NCBI GenBank assembly: GCA_965247975.1
Contig: OZ252050.1
Span: 1,116,001 to 1,180,000, forward strand
Direction of reading: 5' to 3'
DNA from: Taishania sp965247975
Lineage (GTDB): Bacteria > Bacteroidota > Bacteroidia > Flavobacteriales_D > Crocinitomicaceae
Length of the DNA stretch: 64,000 nt
Part shown: positions 25,474 through 33,852 of the stretch, in pieces
Layout: each line of letters starts with the position of its first letter
How positions within the stretch are numbered: position 1 is the stretch's first letter
The notes under the pieces: generated by a model
The model's input: only the letters and a program-made list of their open reading frames with translations
The model's database searches: none
Told to the model about the DNA's origin: nothing
Program-made: the position numbers and the translations under genes

Positions 25474-26348
25474 TCAAACAAATGTTTTTCTGCGTGATAC
25501 GAACTTCGAACCAACGGACCACTCTCTACAAATCGGAATCCCATTTTCAAACCAAGCTCTTTGTATTCTTCGAAACGGTCTGGCGTTACAAACTCCACGA
25601 TGGGCAAATGCTTCACCGTCGGTTGTAAATATTGTCCCAAGGTCAAAATGTCGACATTTACACTTCGCAAATCCTCCATGGTTTCAATGATTTCTTCATG
25701 AGTTTCTCCCAATCCAAGCATAATTCCAGATTTAGTGCGCATGCCTCCCTTTTTTAATCGGAATAGAACTTCTAAACTTCGGTCGTATTTTGCTTGAATC
25801 CGAACTTCTTTTGTCAATCTTCTGACCGTTTCTAAGTTATGCGAAACAATTTCTGGTGCTACGTCAATGATCCTTTGTAAATTCTCCCAGTTGCCCGCAA
25901 AGTCAGGAATCAAGGTTTCCATTGTTGTCCCAGGCGATTGATGTCTCACAGCTTTCACCGTTTGAACCCAAATGCCCGATCCTCCATCTTTTAAATCATC
26001 CCGATCTACAGAGGTAATCACAGCATGTTTGACTTTCATCGTTTTCACGCTGTTCGCAACTCTTCCAGGCTCAAATTCATCAACAGCTTCTGGCCGACCT
26101 GTAACCACCGCACAAAATCCACATGAACGTGTACAAATATTGCCAAGAATCATGAAGGTTGCTGTACCTTCTCCCCAGCATTCACCCATGTTTGGACAAC
26201 TTCCACTTTCGCAAATCGTGTGCAATTTGTGTTCATCTACCAAAGAACGAACCATACGGTAATTCTCACCTGTAGGTAATTTTACTCGCAACCATTTTGG
26301 TTTCTTGATTCTAACTTTTGATTCTGATTGATCTATGGATTCGCTCAT
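25470..26348 (-). CDS. lipA: Lipoyl synthase
   Basis: 292 aa radical-SAM enzyme that inserts two sulfurs into protein-bound octanoyl groups. The auxiliary cluster cysteines are C46, C51 and C57 (CESGSCPNMGEC). The radical SAM triad is C72, C76 and C79 (CTRSCGFC). The C-terminal conserved serine segment is present as GPLVRSSYHAEK. It is convergent with the GxxExxY gene; the two stop codons share four bases. Confidence 0.96.
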   Translation of the reverse strand: MSESIDQSESKVRIKKPKWLRVKLPTGENYRMVRSLVDEHKLHTICESGSCPNMGECWGEGTATFMILGNICTRSCGFCAVVTGRPEAVDEFEPGRVANSVKTMKVKHAVITSVDRDDLKDGGSGIWVQTVKAVRHQSPGTTMETLIPDFAGNWENLQRIIDVAPEIVSHNLETVRRLTKEVRIQAKYDRSLEVLFRLKKGGMRTKSGIMLGLGETHEEIIETMEDLRSVNVDILTLGQYLQPTVKHLPIVEFVTPDRFEEYKELGLKMGFRFVESGPLVRSSYHAEKHLFD

Positions 26349-26396
26349 GAAATTAATTTCTTCGAATTTTCTACAAATTTACAAACTTTTGGCCCA

Positions 26397-28100
26397 TTAA
26401 TCTTGTTTCGATCGTTCTGCTTTTTTTTGAGCCGGAGTTGGATTGAACTTCCAATTATTTGCATAAGGCAAGGTTAAATCAGAAGCTTCAACTTTTGCAG
26501 CATCAATTTTTCCATCCACAAAATCCGCCAGAAGTTTGAATTTTTTTCGATTGTCTTTTTTGAGAACAAGCAATGTGGAATTGAGCGATGCACGAACGGC
26601 AACAGGAATTCCACCACCTAGTTCAGCCCAATGTCCACTCAAATATAAATTGGTAACAGGAGTTTCATAATGTGCTACACCAGCTTGCATATTCGCTTTT
26701 CCGGGTCGAGCACCCATCATCGTTCCACCGCGATTTCCAGTATATCTCAAATGCGTAATCGGCGTAGCTACATCCAAGTAAACAATGTGTGGACGCAGAT
26801 CGATATTCAATTGATTTTTAATTCTGTCAAGTAAAATATCTGCTACTTCTTGTTTGAGTTGCTTGTATTTTTCCGTTCGAACGTATTCTCCTTTTTCATT
26901 GATTTCTGTTCCCCAATAATTGAATTGTTCAATAAATCCAGGGATGAAAATGGTGACAGTTCCTTTTCCTTCTGGGGCCAATGATTTATCTCTGGTTGAT
27001 GATGCTAAAATGTGCATTCCACTGGTATGTGGATCCCCATCTCCCAATTGTTTGCGTTCCAAATCACCATTAGCCACGTAATAAATTTCCTCATCAAAAC
27101 CCAAACTTTCAGCCGTACAATCCAAGGCAATTGCCAAAGTTATTGCGGAAGCATACAATTCTGCGTTTTTAAGAACATCCAATCTCTTTTTTGGAACAAC
27201 GCCAGCGGGCAACATTTTTTCATATAATGTTTCCACATCGCATGCTGCAATGACATAATTCCCAAAAACTTCTTGTTCACCAACATTCTTTTGAAAATAG
27301 CGAACTCCAGTGGCTTTGCCGTTTTCTAAAATAATTTCATTGACTCTTGATTGAAAACGAATTTCATTTCCATATTCGTAAGTCACATGTGCTAGCCATT
27401 CGGCAAATGTTTGACTTCCACCTTCAGGCGGAGTTTGATAATCTTTGATGTCTGCCCATCCGATTGGAATCAAGCAGGAAAGCAAATCAGATTCTGCACC
27501 GAATAATTTCATCAATTTTTCATCCTTGAAATATTTCTTCAGCCCTTTCACAATTCCTTCGTCGCCATGATAACTGATGTGGGGAATAAATGGCAACGCA
27601 AATCGAAGCATTTTGATACCGCGAGCAGCTTTACCAAATAGGTTCATGGTTGACATGTTGCGGTTGATGTCTTTGAAATTTGCGAACGATTTACCAATTT
27701 TCTTGGCGTGTTTGAAGAATCGTCGAATTCCTTTTTCTTCGTGCGGAAAATCCGCGATTAATTTATGCATGAAATCATCGACATCTGTTGTGACTAAATA
27801 TTCTAAATCGTCGATGTAATATTTACGAATACGGTATTGCTGTTTTGCTTTTGGATAATCCTTGCCAATAAAATTAAAAGCATTGGTCACCAAACCTGTT
27901 GGTCCACATTGATTTAACCAGTGAATGGCTGAATCAAATCGATAATCCAGGCGTCGAAAGCCAGCAATGTATCCGCCTGGGCGAGCATCCATTTCAAGCA
28001 CGCAAACCTTGTATCCCAAACGGCTGAAAATACCAGCAGAAGTCAATCCGCTAATTCCAGCTCCAATAATTATGACGTCGAAATGATTTGGTTTATCCAA
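26397..28100 (-). CDS. FAD-dependent oxidoreductase of the CrtI / RetSat type
   Basis: 567 aa. The N-terminal dinucleotide fold is IIGAGISGLTSAGIFSRLG with an acidic residue ending the second strand (VLEMDARPGG). The C-terminal FAD segment is YLSGHWAELGGGIPVAVRAS. This fits the phytoene desaturase/all-trans-retinol 13,14-reductase group, which acts on polyenes or long isoprenoids. The length is close to RetSat-like members. No carotenoid cluster is adjacent, so the substrate is not known. It lies 48 nt upstream of lipA in the same direction and may share its transcript. Confidence 0.8.
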   Translation of the reverse strand: MDKPNHFDVIIIGAGISGLTSAGIFSRLGYKVCVLEMDARPGGYIAGFRRLDYRFDSAIHWLNQCGPTGLVTNAFNFIGKDYPKAKQQYRIRKYYIDDLEYLVTTDVDDFMHKLIADFPHEEKGIRRFFKHAKKIGKSFANFKDINRNMSTMNLFGKAARGIKMLRFALPFIPHISYHGDEGIVKGLKKYFKDEKLMKLFGAESDLLSCLIPIGWADIKDYQTPPEGGSQTFAEWLAHVTYEYGNEIRFQSRVNEIILENGKATGVRYFQKNVGEQEVFGNYVIAACDVETLYEKMLPAGVVPKKRLDVLKNAELYASAITLAIALDCTAESLGFDEEIYYVANGDLERKQLGDGDPHTSGMHILASSTRDKSLAPEGKGTVTIFIPGFIEQFNYWGTEINEKGEYVRTEKYKQLKQEVADILLDRIKNQLNIDLRPHIVYLDVATPITHLRYTGNRGGTMMGARPGKANMQAGVAHYETPVTNLYLSGHWAELGGGIPVAVRASLNSTLLVLKKDNRKKFKLLADFVDGKIDAAKVEASDLTLPYANNWKFNPTPAQKKAERSKQD

Positions 28101-28180
28101 GAAAAAATATTTTTTGTGAAGTTAATGAGAATCGTTGATTTCGAATGTTGGAAACGAAAAATTGTTCGGACGATTGTAAA

Positions 28181-28213
28181 ATAAAAAACCGATTCCACAG
28201 AAGTAGAACCGGT
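28181..28213 (-). terminator. Terminator of rpmH
   Basis: Minus-strand ACCGGTTC pairs with GAATCGGT (one G-U) and is followed by six T. It starts 30 nt past the rpmH stop. Confidence 0.75.
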
Positions 28214-28242
28214 CAATATCTTGCTTGAACGCTTTTTAACGA

Positions 28243-28401
28243 TTAACGTTTGTGCATTCCTTCGTCAGAAACTGTCAATTTTTTTCTTCCTTTGCGACGA
28301 CGTGACGCTAAAACACGACGACCATTTTTAGTTGCCATGCGGCTTCTGAAACCGTGTTTGTTTCTTCTTTTTCTAACTGATGGTTGAAACGTTCTTTTCA
28401 T
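28243..28401 (-). CDS. rpmH: 50S ribosomal protein L34
   Basis: 52 aa. The start is ATG at 28401 and the stop is TAA at 28245-28243. The N-terminus MKRTFQPSVRKRRNKHGF and the following RSRMATKNGRRVLASRRRKG are the L34 signature. The C-terminal extension KLTVSDEGMHKR is the usual Bacteroidota form. The gene has its own promoter and terminator and no rnpA next to it, which is normal for this phylum. Confidence 0.96.
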   Translation of the reverse strand: MKRTFQPSVRKRRNKHGFRSRMATKNGRRVLASRRRKGRKKLTVSDEGMHKR

Positions 28402-28445
28402 GATTGCTTATCTTTAATGCTTTCTATTGTCAAAATTTCGGATTG

Positions 28446-28474
28446 CAAAGATAGTAGTTTTTTCTGATTTTCAA
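28446..28474 (-). promoter_or_regulatory. Promoter of rpmH
   Basis: Minus strand TTG at 28474-28472, an 18-nt spacer, and TATCTTTG at 28453-28446. The leader would be about 40 nt. Confidence 0.65.
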
Positions 28475-28647
28475 AATATTCATGTAAAAAAAAGGAAAAA
28501 CTTATCTTCTTTGGTTTCGATGCGCCAAAAGTACGCATTTTACTCGGTTGGATTGCATTCATTTGTATAATTATTAACCCGTGACCAAACGATTTATCTA
28601 CCTTCCTTAAAATTTAATCGTTAATTTTGAACACCAAAAAATCGAGC

Positions 28648-30459
28648 ATGTTGCGTCCAAAAAAAAATAAAAAGGAAGAAAAAATTAAACTCACCAAAGA
28701 AAGTTACGCAAAAGCAAAAGGAATTTTCACTTACCTCAGACCTTATGGCTTCATGTATTCTATCGGTTGGGTGTTTCTCGTTTTGTCAACATTTGCAGGA
28801 TTGCTTTTTCCTTTTTTAATGGGACAACTTTTGGGAGGAACCAGTGCGGAACCTGTTTCCATGCAGGAGTCTGTGAAATTAATCGATTTAAAGAACATCA
28901 ATACCGTTGCACTTCTACTATTGATTCTATTCGGCGCACAAGCACTTTTTTCATTTTTTAGAGTTGTTTTGTTTACCAATGTAACTGAAAATGCCTTGCG
29001 CGATTTGCGAAACGATGCGTTCAATAAATTGATTTACATGCCAATGGATTTTTTCAACGCAAATAAAGTGGGAGAATTGACCAGTCGTGTGTCCAATGAT
29101 ATCACTCAGATTCAAGAGACATTGCGCACAACCATTGCTGAATTTTTTCGCCAGATTGTAATCGTCATTGGTGGAATTATTTTCTTGGTGTTTATTTCCT
29201 GGAAATTGTCCTTGATCATGCTTGCAACAGTTCCCGTAATGGCAATTATTGCCGTTTTCTTTGGACGTTACATTCGAAAGTTGTCTAAGACAGCACAAGA
29301 TTTTTCGGCTGAAAGCAATTCAATCATCGAAGAAGCATTGATGGGAATTACAAATGTGAAAGCTTTTACCAACGAATTATTTACACTAAAAAGATATCAG
29401 AAAACAACGCAAGAAATTCGTGATTTGAATGTGAAAAGTGGATTATGGAGAGGTGCGTTTGTTTCGTTTATCATTTTTTGTTTGTTCGGGGCAGTGGTTT
29501 TTATTATTTGGCAAGGATTGTTGATGACGCAAGGTACAAACCCCGAACTTGTTCAAGGCGATTTTTATTCCTTCGTTTTTTATACCGTGATGATGGGCGC
29601 GTCCATTGGTTCACTTCCTGATTTATATGCAAGCATTCAAAAATCGATTGGTGCAACTGAAAACTTGATGAACATAATCGGAGAAAAATCAGAAAGAGAG
29701 ATTCTAAAAGGAACACAAAAACCAGAAATTACAGGTTCTGTTTCTTTTCAAAACGTGGAGTTTTCATATCCACAACGAAAAGATATTCCAGTTTTAAAAG
29801 GTGTTTCGTTTAGTTCAAAAAAGAACGAAACCATTGCTTTTGTTGGTGCATCAGGTGCTGGAAAATCAACCATCGCTTCATTGCTTTTAAATTATTACCA
29901 AACGGAACAAGGTGCTATACTATTTGATGAGGTGCCAATTTCAGATATTTCCATCGAACATTTACGAGAAAGCATGGCGATTGTGCCTCAGGAAGTCATT
30001 TTATTTGGAGGTTCAATTCGTGAGAACATTGCTTTTGGTAAACCAACGGCGAGCGAAGATGAAATCATTGAAGCAGCCAAAAAGGCGAATGCTATGGAAT
30101 TTATTGATTCATTTCCAGAAGGCTTAGAAACGCAAGTGGGAGATCGAGGGATTCAATTATCCGGTGGACAAAAACAACGCATCGCAATCGCTCGAGCAAT
30201 CTTGAAAAATCCAACCATTTTGATTCTAGATGAAGCAACTTCGGCGTTAGATTCAGAATCTGAAAAACTGGTTCAAGACGCCCTAAATCGTTTGATGGTT
30301 GGTCGCACGTCCTTTGTCATCGCACATCGACTTTCAACCATTCGCAATGCGGATAAAATCCTTGTTTTAAGCGAAGGTAAAATTGTGGAAACAGGGAATC
30401 ATGAAACGCTCATGGCTCTCAGCGGAGCTTACGCGAATTATGTTGAAATGCAGAATTAA
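28648..30459 (+). CDS. ABC exporter, fused membrane and ATPase domains
   Basis: 603 aa from ATG 28648; the frame is open to a TTG at 28627. After a very basic N-terminus, six membrane helices span about 30-340. The ATPase domain has Walker A GASGAGKST, Q-loop IVPQEVILFGGS, signature LSGGQKQRIAIARA, Walker B ILILDEATSALD and H-loop IAHRLST. It belongs to the MsbA/BmrA-type homodimeric exporters. All catalytic motifs are canonical, unlike the first exporter in this window. Substrate unknown; it stands alone, divergent from rpmH. Confidence 0.93.
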   Translation: MLRPKKNKKEEKIKLTKESYAKAKGIFTYLRPYGFMYSIGWVFLVLSTFAGLLFPFLMGQLLGGTSAEPVSMQESVKLIDLKNINTVALLLLILFGAQALFSFFRVVLFTNVTENALRDLRNDAFNKLIYMPMDFFNANKVGELTSRVSNDITQIQETLRTTIAEFFRQIVIVIGGIIFLVFISWKLSLIMLATVPVMAIIAVFFGRYIRKLSKTAQDFSAESNSIIEEALMGITNVKAFTNELFTLKRYQKTTQEIRDLNVKSGLWRGAFVSFIIFCLFGAVVFIIWQGLLMTQGTNPELVQGDFYSFVFYTVMMGASIGSLPDLYASIQKSIGATENLMNIIGEKSEREILKGTQKPEITGSVSFQNVEFSYPQRKDIPVLKGVSFSSKKNETIAFVGASGAGKSTIASLLLNYYQTEQGAILFDEVPISDISIEHLRESMAIVPQEVILFGGSIRENIAFGKPTASEDEIIEAAKKANAMEFIDSFPEGLETQVGDRGIQLSGGQKQRIAIARAILKNPTILILDEATSALDSESEKLVQDALNRLMVGRTSFVIAHRLSTIRNADKILVLSEGKIVETGNHETLMALSGAYANYVEMQN

Positions 30460-30601
30460 CGGGTAGATTGCAAATTCCAAATTAGCAGATTTATTTTATC
30501 TCGATAAACTATTCAGTCGATATATCCACAAAATTAATGCATGGCAAAAATTTTACAAACTCAATATTTGCATCGAAAAATCGTGCAGACAAAAAACAGT
30601 A

Positions 30602-30894
30602 AACCACATAGGCACATAGGTTTTAGATTAAAAATTCTAAAATTATAAAACCAAATTTTTATGCTTTTACATTTTCTATAAAAAGGATAAATATAGTACG
30701 CAAAGCGCATTCACAATAGTACACAAACTATGTTTAAGCATTTAAATGCCTATGAATTTTCTTAAACCAATATACCTTGGTTTTTCACTTTTAAAACAAT
30801 CGTATAATGCCGTGCTAGCTTTGGTTGTGTTGGATTTTTATTCCAGCACCATCAAAGGTAAACGGTGTTATTATTTCTATGTGCCTATGTGGTT
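30602..30894. repeat. Non-coding element bounded by 18-bp perfect inverted repeats
   Basis: AACCACATAGGCACATAG at 30602-30619 recurs as its exact reverse complement at 30877-30894, enclosing 257 nt. The arms consist of CACATAGG steps, similar in design to the 9-mer arms of the 24-25 kb array. The inside is AT-rich with no ORF of note. Confidence 0.7.
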
Positions 30895-30963
30895 AGAAAA
30901 AAAGGTTATGAGTATAACAGCTGGCTCTAACTAGCAAAGTTCACGACAAGCATTTCTTTTAAA

Positions 30964-30999
30964 ACAAAAAATCCCGATACTCTTTCGACTATCGGGATT
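30964..30999 (-). terminator. Terminator of the rpsF-rpsR-rplI operon
   Basis: A 10-bp perfect stem, AATCCCGATA with TATCGGGATT, then T residues on the minus strand; 20 nt after the rplI stop. Confidence 0.88.
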
Positions 31000-31018
31000 C
31001 AAAACATTCAACCAAGAA

Positions 31019-31465
31019 TTACTCAGCTACAACCTCAAATTTGAAAGTTGGTGTAATTCCTTTGTGTAAATTCGCTGTTGCTTCGTAAGATCCAACTTCT
31101 TTGATTGGTTCTTCTTTAATTTTCAACGCTTTACGGTCAATTTCGAAACCTGCTTTTTTCAACTCTTCAGCCAATTGAACAGTGTTTACAGATCCAAAGA
31201 TCTTACCATTCTCACCAGCTTTTGTAGTGATAGTTACAGTTAATGCTTCAATTTTAGCAGCCAATTCTTGAGCTTCCGCCAAAACTTTAGTTTCTTTATG
31301 CGCTTTTTGTTTCATTACCTCTTCATGCGCTTTTTTAGCAGATGCTGTTGCCAAAGTTGCATATCCTTGAGGTATCAAAAAGTTACGTCCATAACCAGGT
31401 TTTACTGAAACGATTTCGTTTGCATAACCTAATTTATCAACGGTTTTCTTTAAAATTACTTCCAT
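31019..31465 (-). CDS. rplI: 50S ribosomal protein L9
   Basis: 148 aa. The N-terminal domain MEVILKKTVDKLGYANEIVSVKPGYGRNFLIPQGYA is the L9 signature; a long charged helix (about 40-75) and the C-terminal RNA-binding domain (KAGENGKIFGSVNTVQLAEELKK) follow. Last gene of the operon, 31 nt after rpsR. Confidence 0.97.
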   Translation of the reverse strand: MEVILKKTVDKLGYANEIVSVKPGYGRNFLIPQGYATLATASAKKAHEEVMKQKAHKETKVLAEAQELAAKIEALTVTITTKAGENGKIFGSVNTVQLAEELKKAGFEIDRKALKIKEEPIKEVGSYEATANLHKGITPTFKFEVVAE

Positions 31466-31496
31466 GATTTCTTTTTTTTAATGATTAAACAATGAC

Positions 31497-31760
31497 CTAT
31501 TTCATCATGTCAGCAACATACGGTAAAACCGCAATGTGACGTGCTCTTTTGATTGCTTTGTTTACTTTTTTCTGATATTTCGCAGAAGTTCCAGTAATAC
31601 GACGAGGTAAAATTTTACCTTGCTCGTTGATCAATTTCAATAAGAAATTAGGATCCTTGTAATCAATAAATTTAATTCCACTTTTTTGGAATCTACAGTA
31701 TTTGTCTTTGTTGATCTCGATGTTAATCGGAGTCAAATATCTAATATCGTTTTGTGCCAT
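31497..31760 (-). CDS. rpsR: 30S ribosomal protein S18
   Basis: 87 aa. It has the family core: a YCRFQKSGIKFIDYKDPNFLLKL region with the conserved Cys/Tyr context, GKILPRRITGTSAKYQKKV, and IKRARHIAVLPYV. It pairs with S6 on the platform of the small subunit. It sits between rpsF and rplI, the universal order. Confidence 0.97.
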   Translation of the reverse strand: MAQNDIRYLTPINIEINKDKYCRFQKSGIKFIDYKDPNFLLKLINEQGKILPRRITGTSAKYQKKVNKAIKRARHIAVLPYVADMMK

Positions 31761-31787
31761 TTTTTCTAACTTTTAAAATGTGATAAA

Positions 31788-32153
31788 TTAAGCCTCAGCC
31801 TCTGCTGTTGGAGCAGATTTAGTTGCACCCATTTTTGAACGACGACGCTCTGCATAAGCAACATGGTCTTTGTCCATACGCATTGTTAAGAATCGCATAA
31901 CACGCTCATCACGTTTCATCATCAATTCATAATCCGCAACTACAGAACCTTCTGCTTCGAATTCTACTAAAAAGTAAAATCCAGTTGATTTTTTTTGGAT
32001 TGGGTATGCCAATTTGCGCAATCCCCAACTCTCTGTGTGCTTAATTTTTCCGCCAAACGATTTAATTTCGCCTTCGAATTTTTGCACTGCTTCCTTTGCC
32101 TGATCCTCAGACAAAACGGGAGTTAAAATGAAAACAGTTTCGTAAGAATTCAT
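31788..32153 (-). CDS. rpsF: 30S ribosomal protein S6
   Basis: 121 aa. The start is MNSYETVFILTPVLSEDQAK, followed by KHTESWGLRKLAYPIQKKSTGFYFLVEFEA and ELMMKRDERVMRFLTMRMDKDH, all standard for S6. The C-terminal tail (about 105-121) is Ala/Glu-rich. First gene of the operon, with a clear promoter upstream. The leader is too short for the S6:S18 autoregulatory RNA known in other phyla. Confidence 0.97.
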   Translation of the reverse strand: MNSYETVFILTPVLSEDQAKEAVQKFEGEIKSFGGKIKHTESWGLRKLAYPIQKKSTGFYFLVEFEAEGSVVADYELMMKRDERVMRFLTMRMDKDHVAYAERRRSKMGATKSAPTAEAEA

Positions 32154-32187
32154 ATTTGAATAATTAATTAATAAAATTTTAAGGGTG

Positions 32188-32217
32188 CAAAGATAGCTAT
32201 TTCATGGAAATAACAAA
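32188..32217 (-). promoter_or_regulatory. Promoter of the rpsF operon
   Basis: Minus strand TTTG at 32217-32214, an 18-nt spacer, TATCTTTG at 32195-32188, then GCACCC. The leader is about 30 nt. Confidence 0.75.
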
Positions 32218-32315
32218 CAATTGTGGATGTTTTTATTTCAGTTAAGTGAATCACATCCTTAACTTTGGCATCAAATTTAAAAATAATTGATGTTTTTTGA
32301 CCAAGCTCGCTTTTC

Positions 32316-33557
32316 ATGAACAACACAAAGTCCATTTATTTTTCCAAAGTTACTGTCGTTTTTTATGCGCTGTTCCTCGTGATTGCTGCAAGTTGCGATC
32401 AAAAGATACAAAAAGAAAAGTCACCCGAAGAATTCAGTTTCAAATTTCCAGACAATTATTTTGAGGATTCATCACTATTTAAACCACTGAGCCAGCGTTA
32501 TAAGAATGAAAAGCAAGCTGAAATTCAGAAATTCTTTCATCAAAATTTAGATTCCTTAGGTTTTAGCGGTGGATTTTTGGTCGCGAAAAATGGTCACATC
32601 ATCTTTGAAAAATACACAGGTTTTAGCAGTTTCAAAAATCAACGAAAAGTAAATCAAAACACAGCCGTTCATCTCGCTTCTGTTGGTAAAGTATTAACAG
32701 CGACCGCAATTTTTAGACTTATAGAACAAGGCGACATTTCCTTGGACCAAAAAGTGCACACTATTTTACCCAAATTCCCATACAAAGATATAACTGTCAG
32801 AATGCTTTTGAATCACCGAAGTGGTGTCCCAAAATACGCTTATTTTGCATCTGACACCTTGCATTGGGATGTAACGAAAGTGCTTCGAAATAAGGATGTT
32901 TTAACTATTCTGGCAAAGAAGAAATTAGAGCTCGATTTTCCGCCGAATACTAAATTCACGTATTGCAATACGAATTATGTTCTTTTGGCGCTCATTGTAG
33001 AAGAAAAAACTGGAAAGTCATTCAAAGAAGCAATGAAATTTCTCGTTTTTGATCCAATTGGAATGAAAAACTCCTTTGTGTTTGATTTTGATACCCAACA
33101 ATTTTCAGTGTGCCAATCCTATAAAAGTACGTACGAAAAAGTGCCTTTTGATTTCCTTGATGCTGTATGCGGCGATAAAAACATTTATTCAACACCCCGC
33201 GATTTACTGCGTTTCGATCAGGCCATTCGCAGTGATAAGTTCATCTCGAAGAAACTTAAGAAGGAAATCTACAAAGGATACAGCTACGAAAAGGAAGGGA
33301 TAAAAAATTATGGTCTTGGAATTCGCTTAAAAGAATGGCCAACGGGAGAACGCATTTTTTACCACAATGGCTGGTGGCATGGAAACAACACAACTTATAT
33401 TTCCCTGAAAAAAGAGAAAGTGACCATTATAGCGCTTTCAAACAAATACACACGAAAAGTGTATGAATCCATTCGACTTTCTTCCTTATTTGGAAATTAT
33501 CCTTTTTCGGTGGAAGAGGAGAAGGATAGCACAGGGGTGGAGTTGAAGCTCGAATAA
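32316..33557 (+). CDS. Serine beta-lactamase-fold lipoprotein (class C / AmpH-like hydrolase)
   Basis: 413 aa. The lipoprotein signal has its lipobox cysteine at C27 (IAASCDQ). The penicillin-recognition motifs are S122-x-x-K125 (ASVGKVL), Y216-C-N218 and HNG near residue 350 (YHNGWWHGNN). These define the beta-lactamase/DD-peptidase/esterase family. Whether it cleaves peptidoglycan, esters or beta-lactams cannot be told; the HxG third motif and lipid anchor are common in non-resistance members. It is monocistronic and divergent from rpsF. Confidence 0.88.
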   Translation: MNNTKSIYFSKVTVVFYALFLVIAASCDQKIQKEKSPEEFSFKFPDNYFEDSSLFKPLSQRYKNEKQAEIQKFFHQNLDSLGFSGGFLVAKNGHIIFEKYTGFSSFKNQRKVNQNTAVHLASVGKVLTATAIFRLIEQGDISLDQKVHTILPKFPYKDITVRMLLNHRSGVPKYAYFASDTLHWDVTKVLRNKDVLTILAKKKLELDFPPNTKFTYCNTNYVLLALIVEEKTGKSFKEAMKFLVFDPIGMKNSFVFDFDTQQFSVCQSYKSTYEKVPFDFLDAVCGDKNIYSTPRDLLRFDQAIRSDKFISKKLKKEIYKGYSYEKEGIKNYGLGIRLKEWPTGERIFYHNGWWHGNNTTYISLKKEKVTIIALSNKYTRKVYESIRLSSLFGNYPFSVEEEKDSTGVELKLE

Positions 33558-33852
33558 AGGATGCTGTTGTGTACGTCAATCTGCTTTCATTTCGCTGAAT
33601 TCAATTATAAGACTGTTGCAAATCCGCCAACTATCTTCGATGCTGCCTTTGGCGGTCATCGTTATCTCGAAAATTTAACTCAATCATTAACAAAAGGTTA
33701 ACTCATTCGCTAAATTATTTTCGATGCTGCTTTCGCGGTTTCGTAAGCCTCGATTTGACAATTAGCTTCGCTGCTACCTTTGGTGGTTTGCAACGGTCTT
33801 GTTATATTTATCCGATGTTACCAATTCAAATGATTTAAATTTTATCCTTTCG
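33558..33852. other. Intergenic region with a degenerate short repeat
   Basis: Three related phrases occur: TTCGATGCTGCCTTTGGCGGT (near 33636), TTCGATGCTGCTTTCGCGGT (near 33720) and TTCGCTGCTACCTTTGGTGG (near 33766). No gene and no clear terminator are seen. The sensor kinase promoter should be near the right end. Confidence 0.4.

Larger units (their letters stand above)
30460..31018. other. Intergenic region with an inverted-repeat element
   Basis: 559 nt without a credible gene; a 62-codon frame at 30746 has no family features. It contains the inverted-repeat element 30602-30894 and, at its right end, the rplI terminator. Confidence 0.6.

Noticed and set aside
30746..30934. 62-codon plus-strand ORF between the ABC exporter and rplI
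   Set aside because: Runs through the right arm of the inverted-repeat element; composition is random-like.
32154..32190. S6:S18 autoregulatory leader before rpsF
   Set aside because: The predicted leader is only about 30 nt and has no bulged CCG-type stem.
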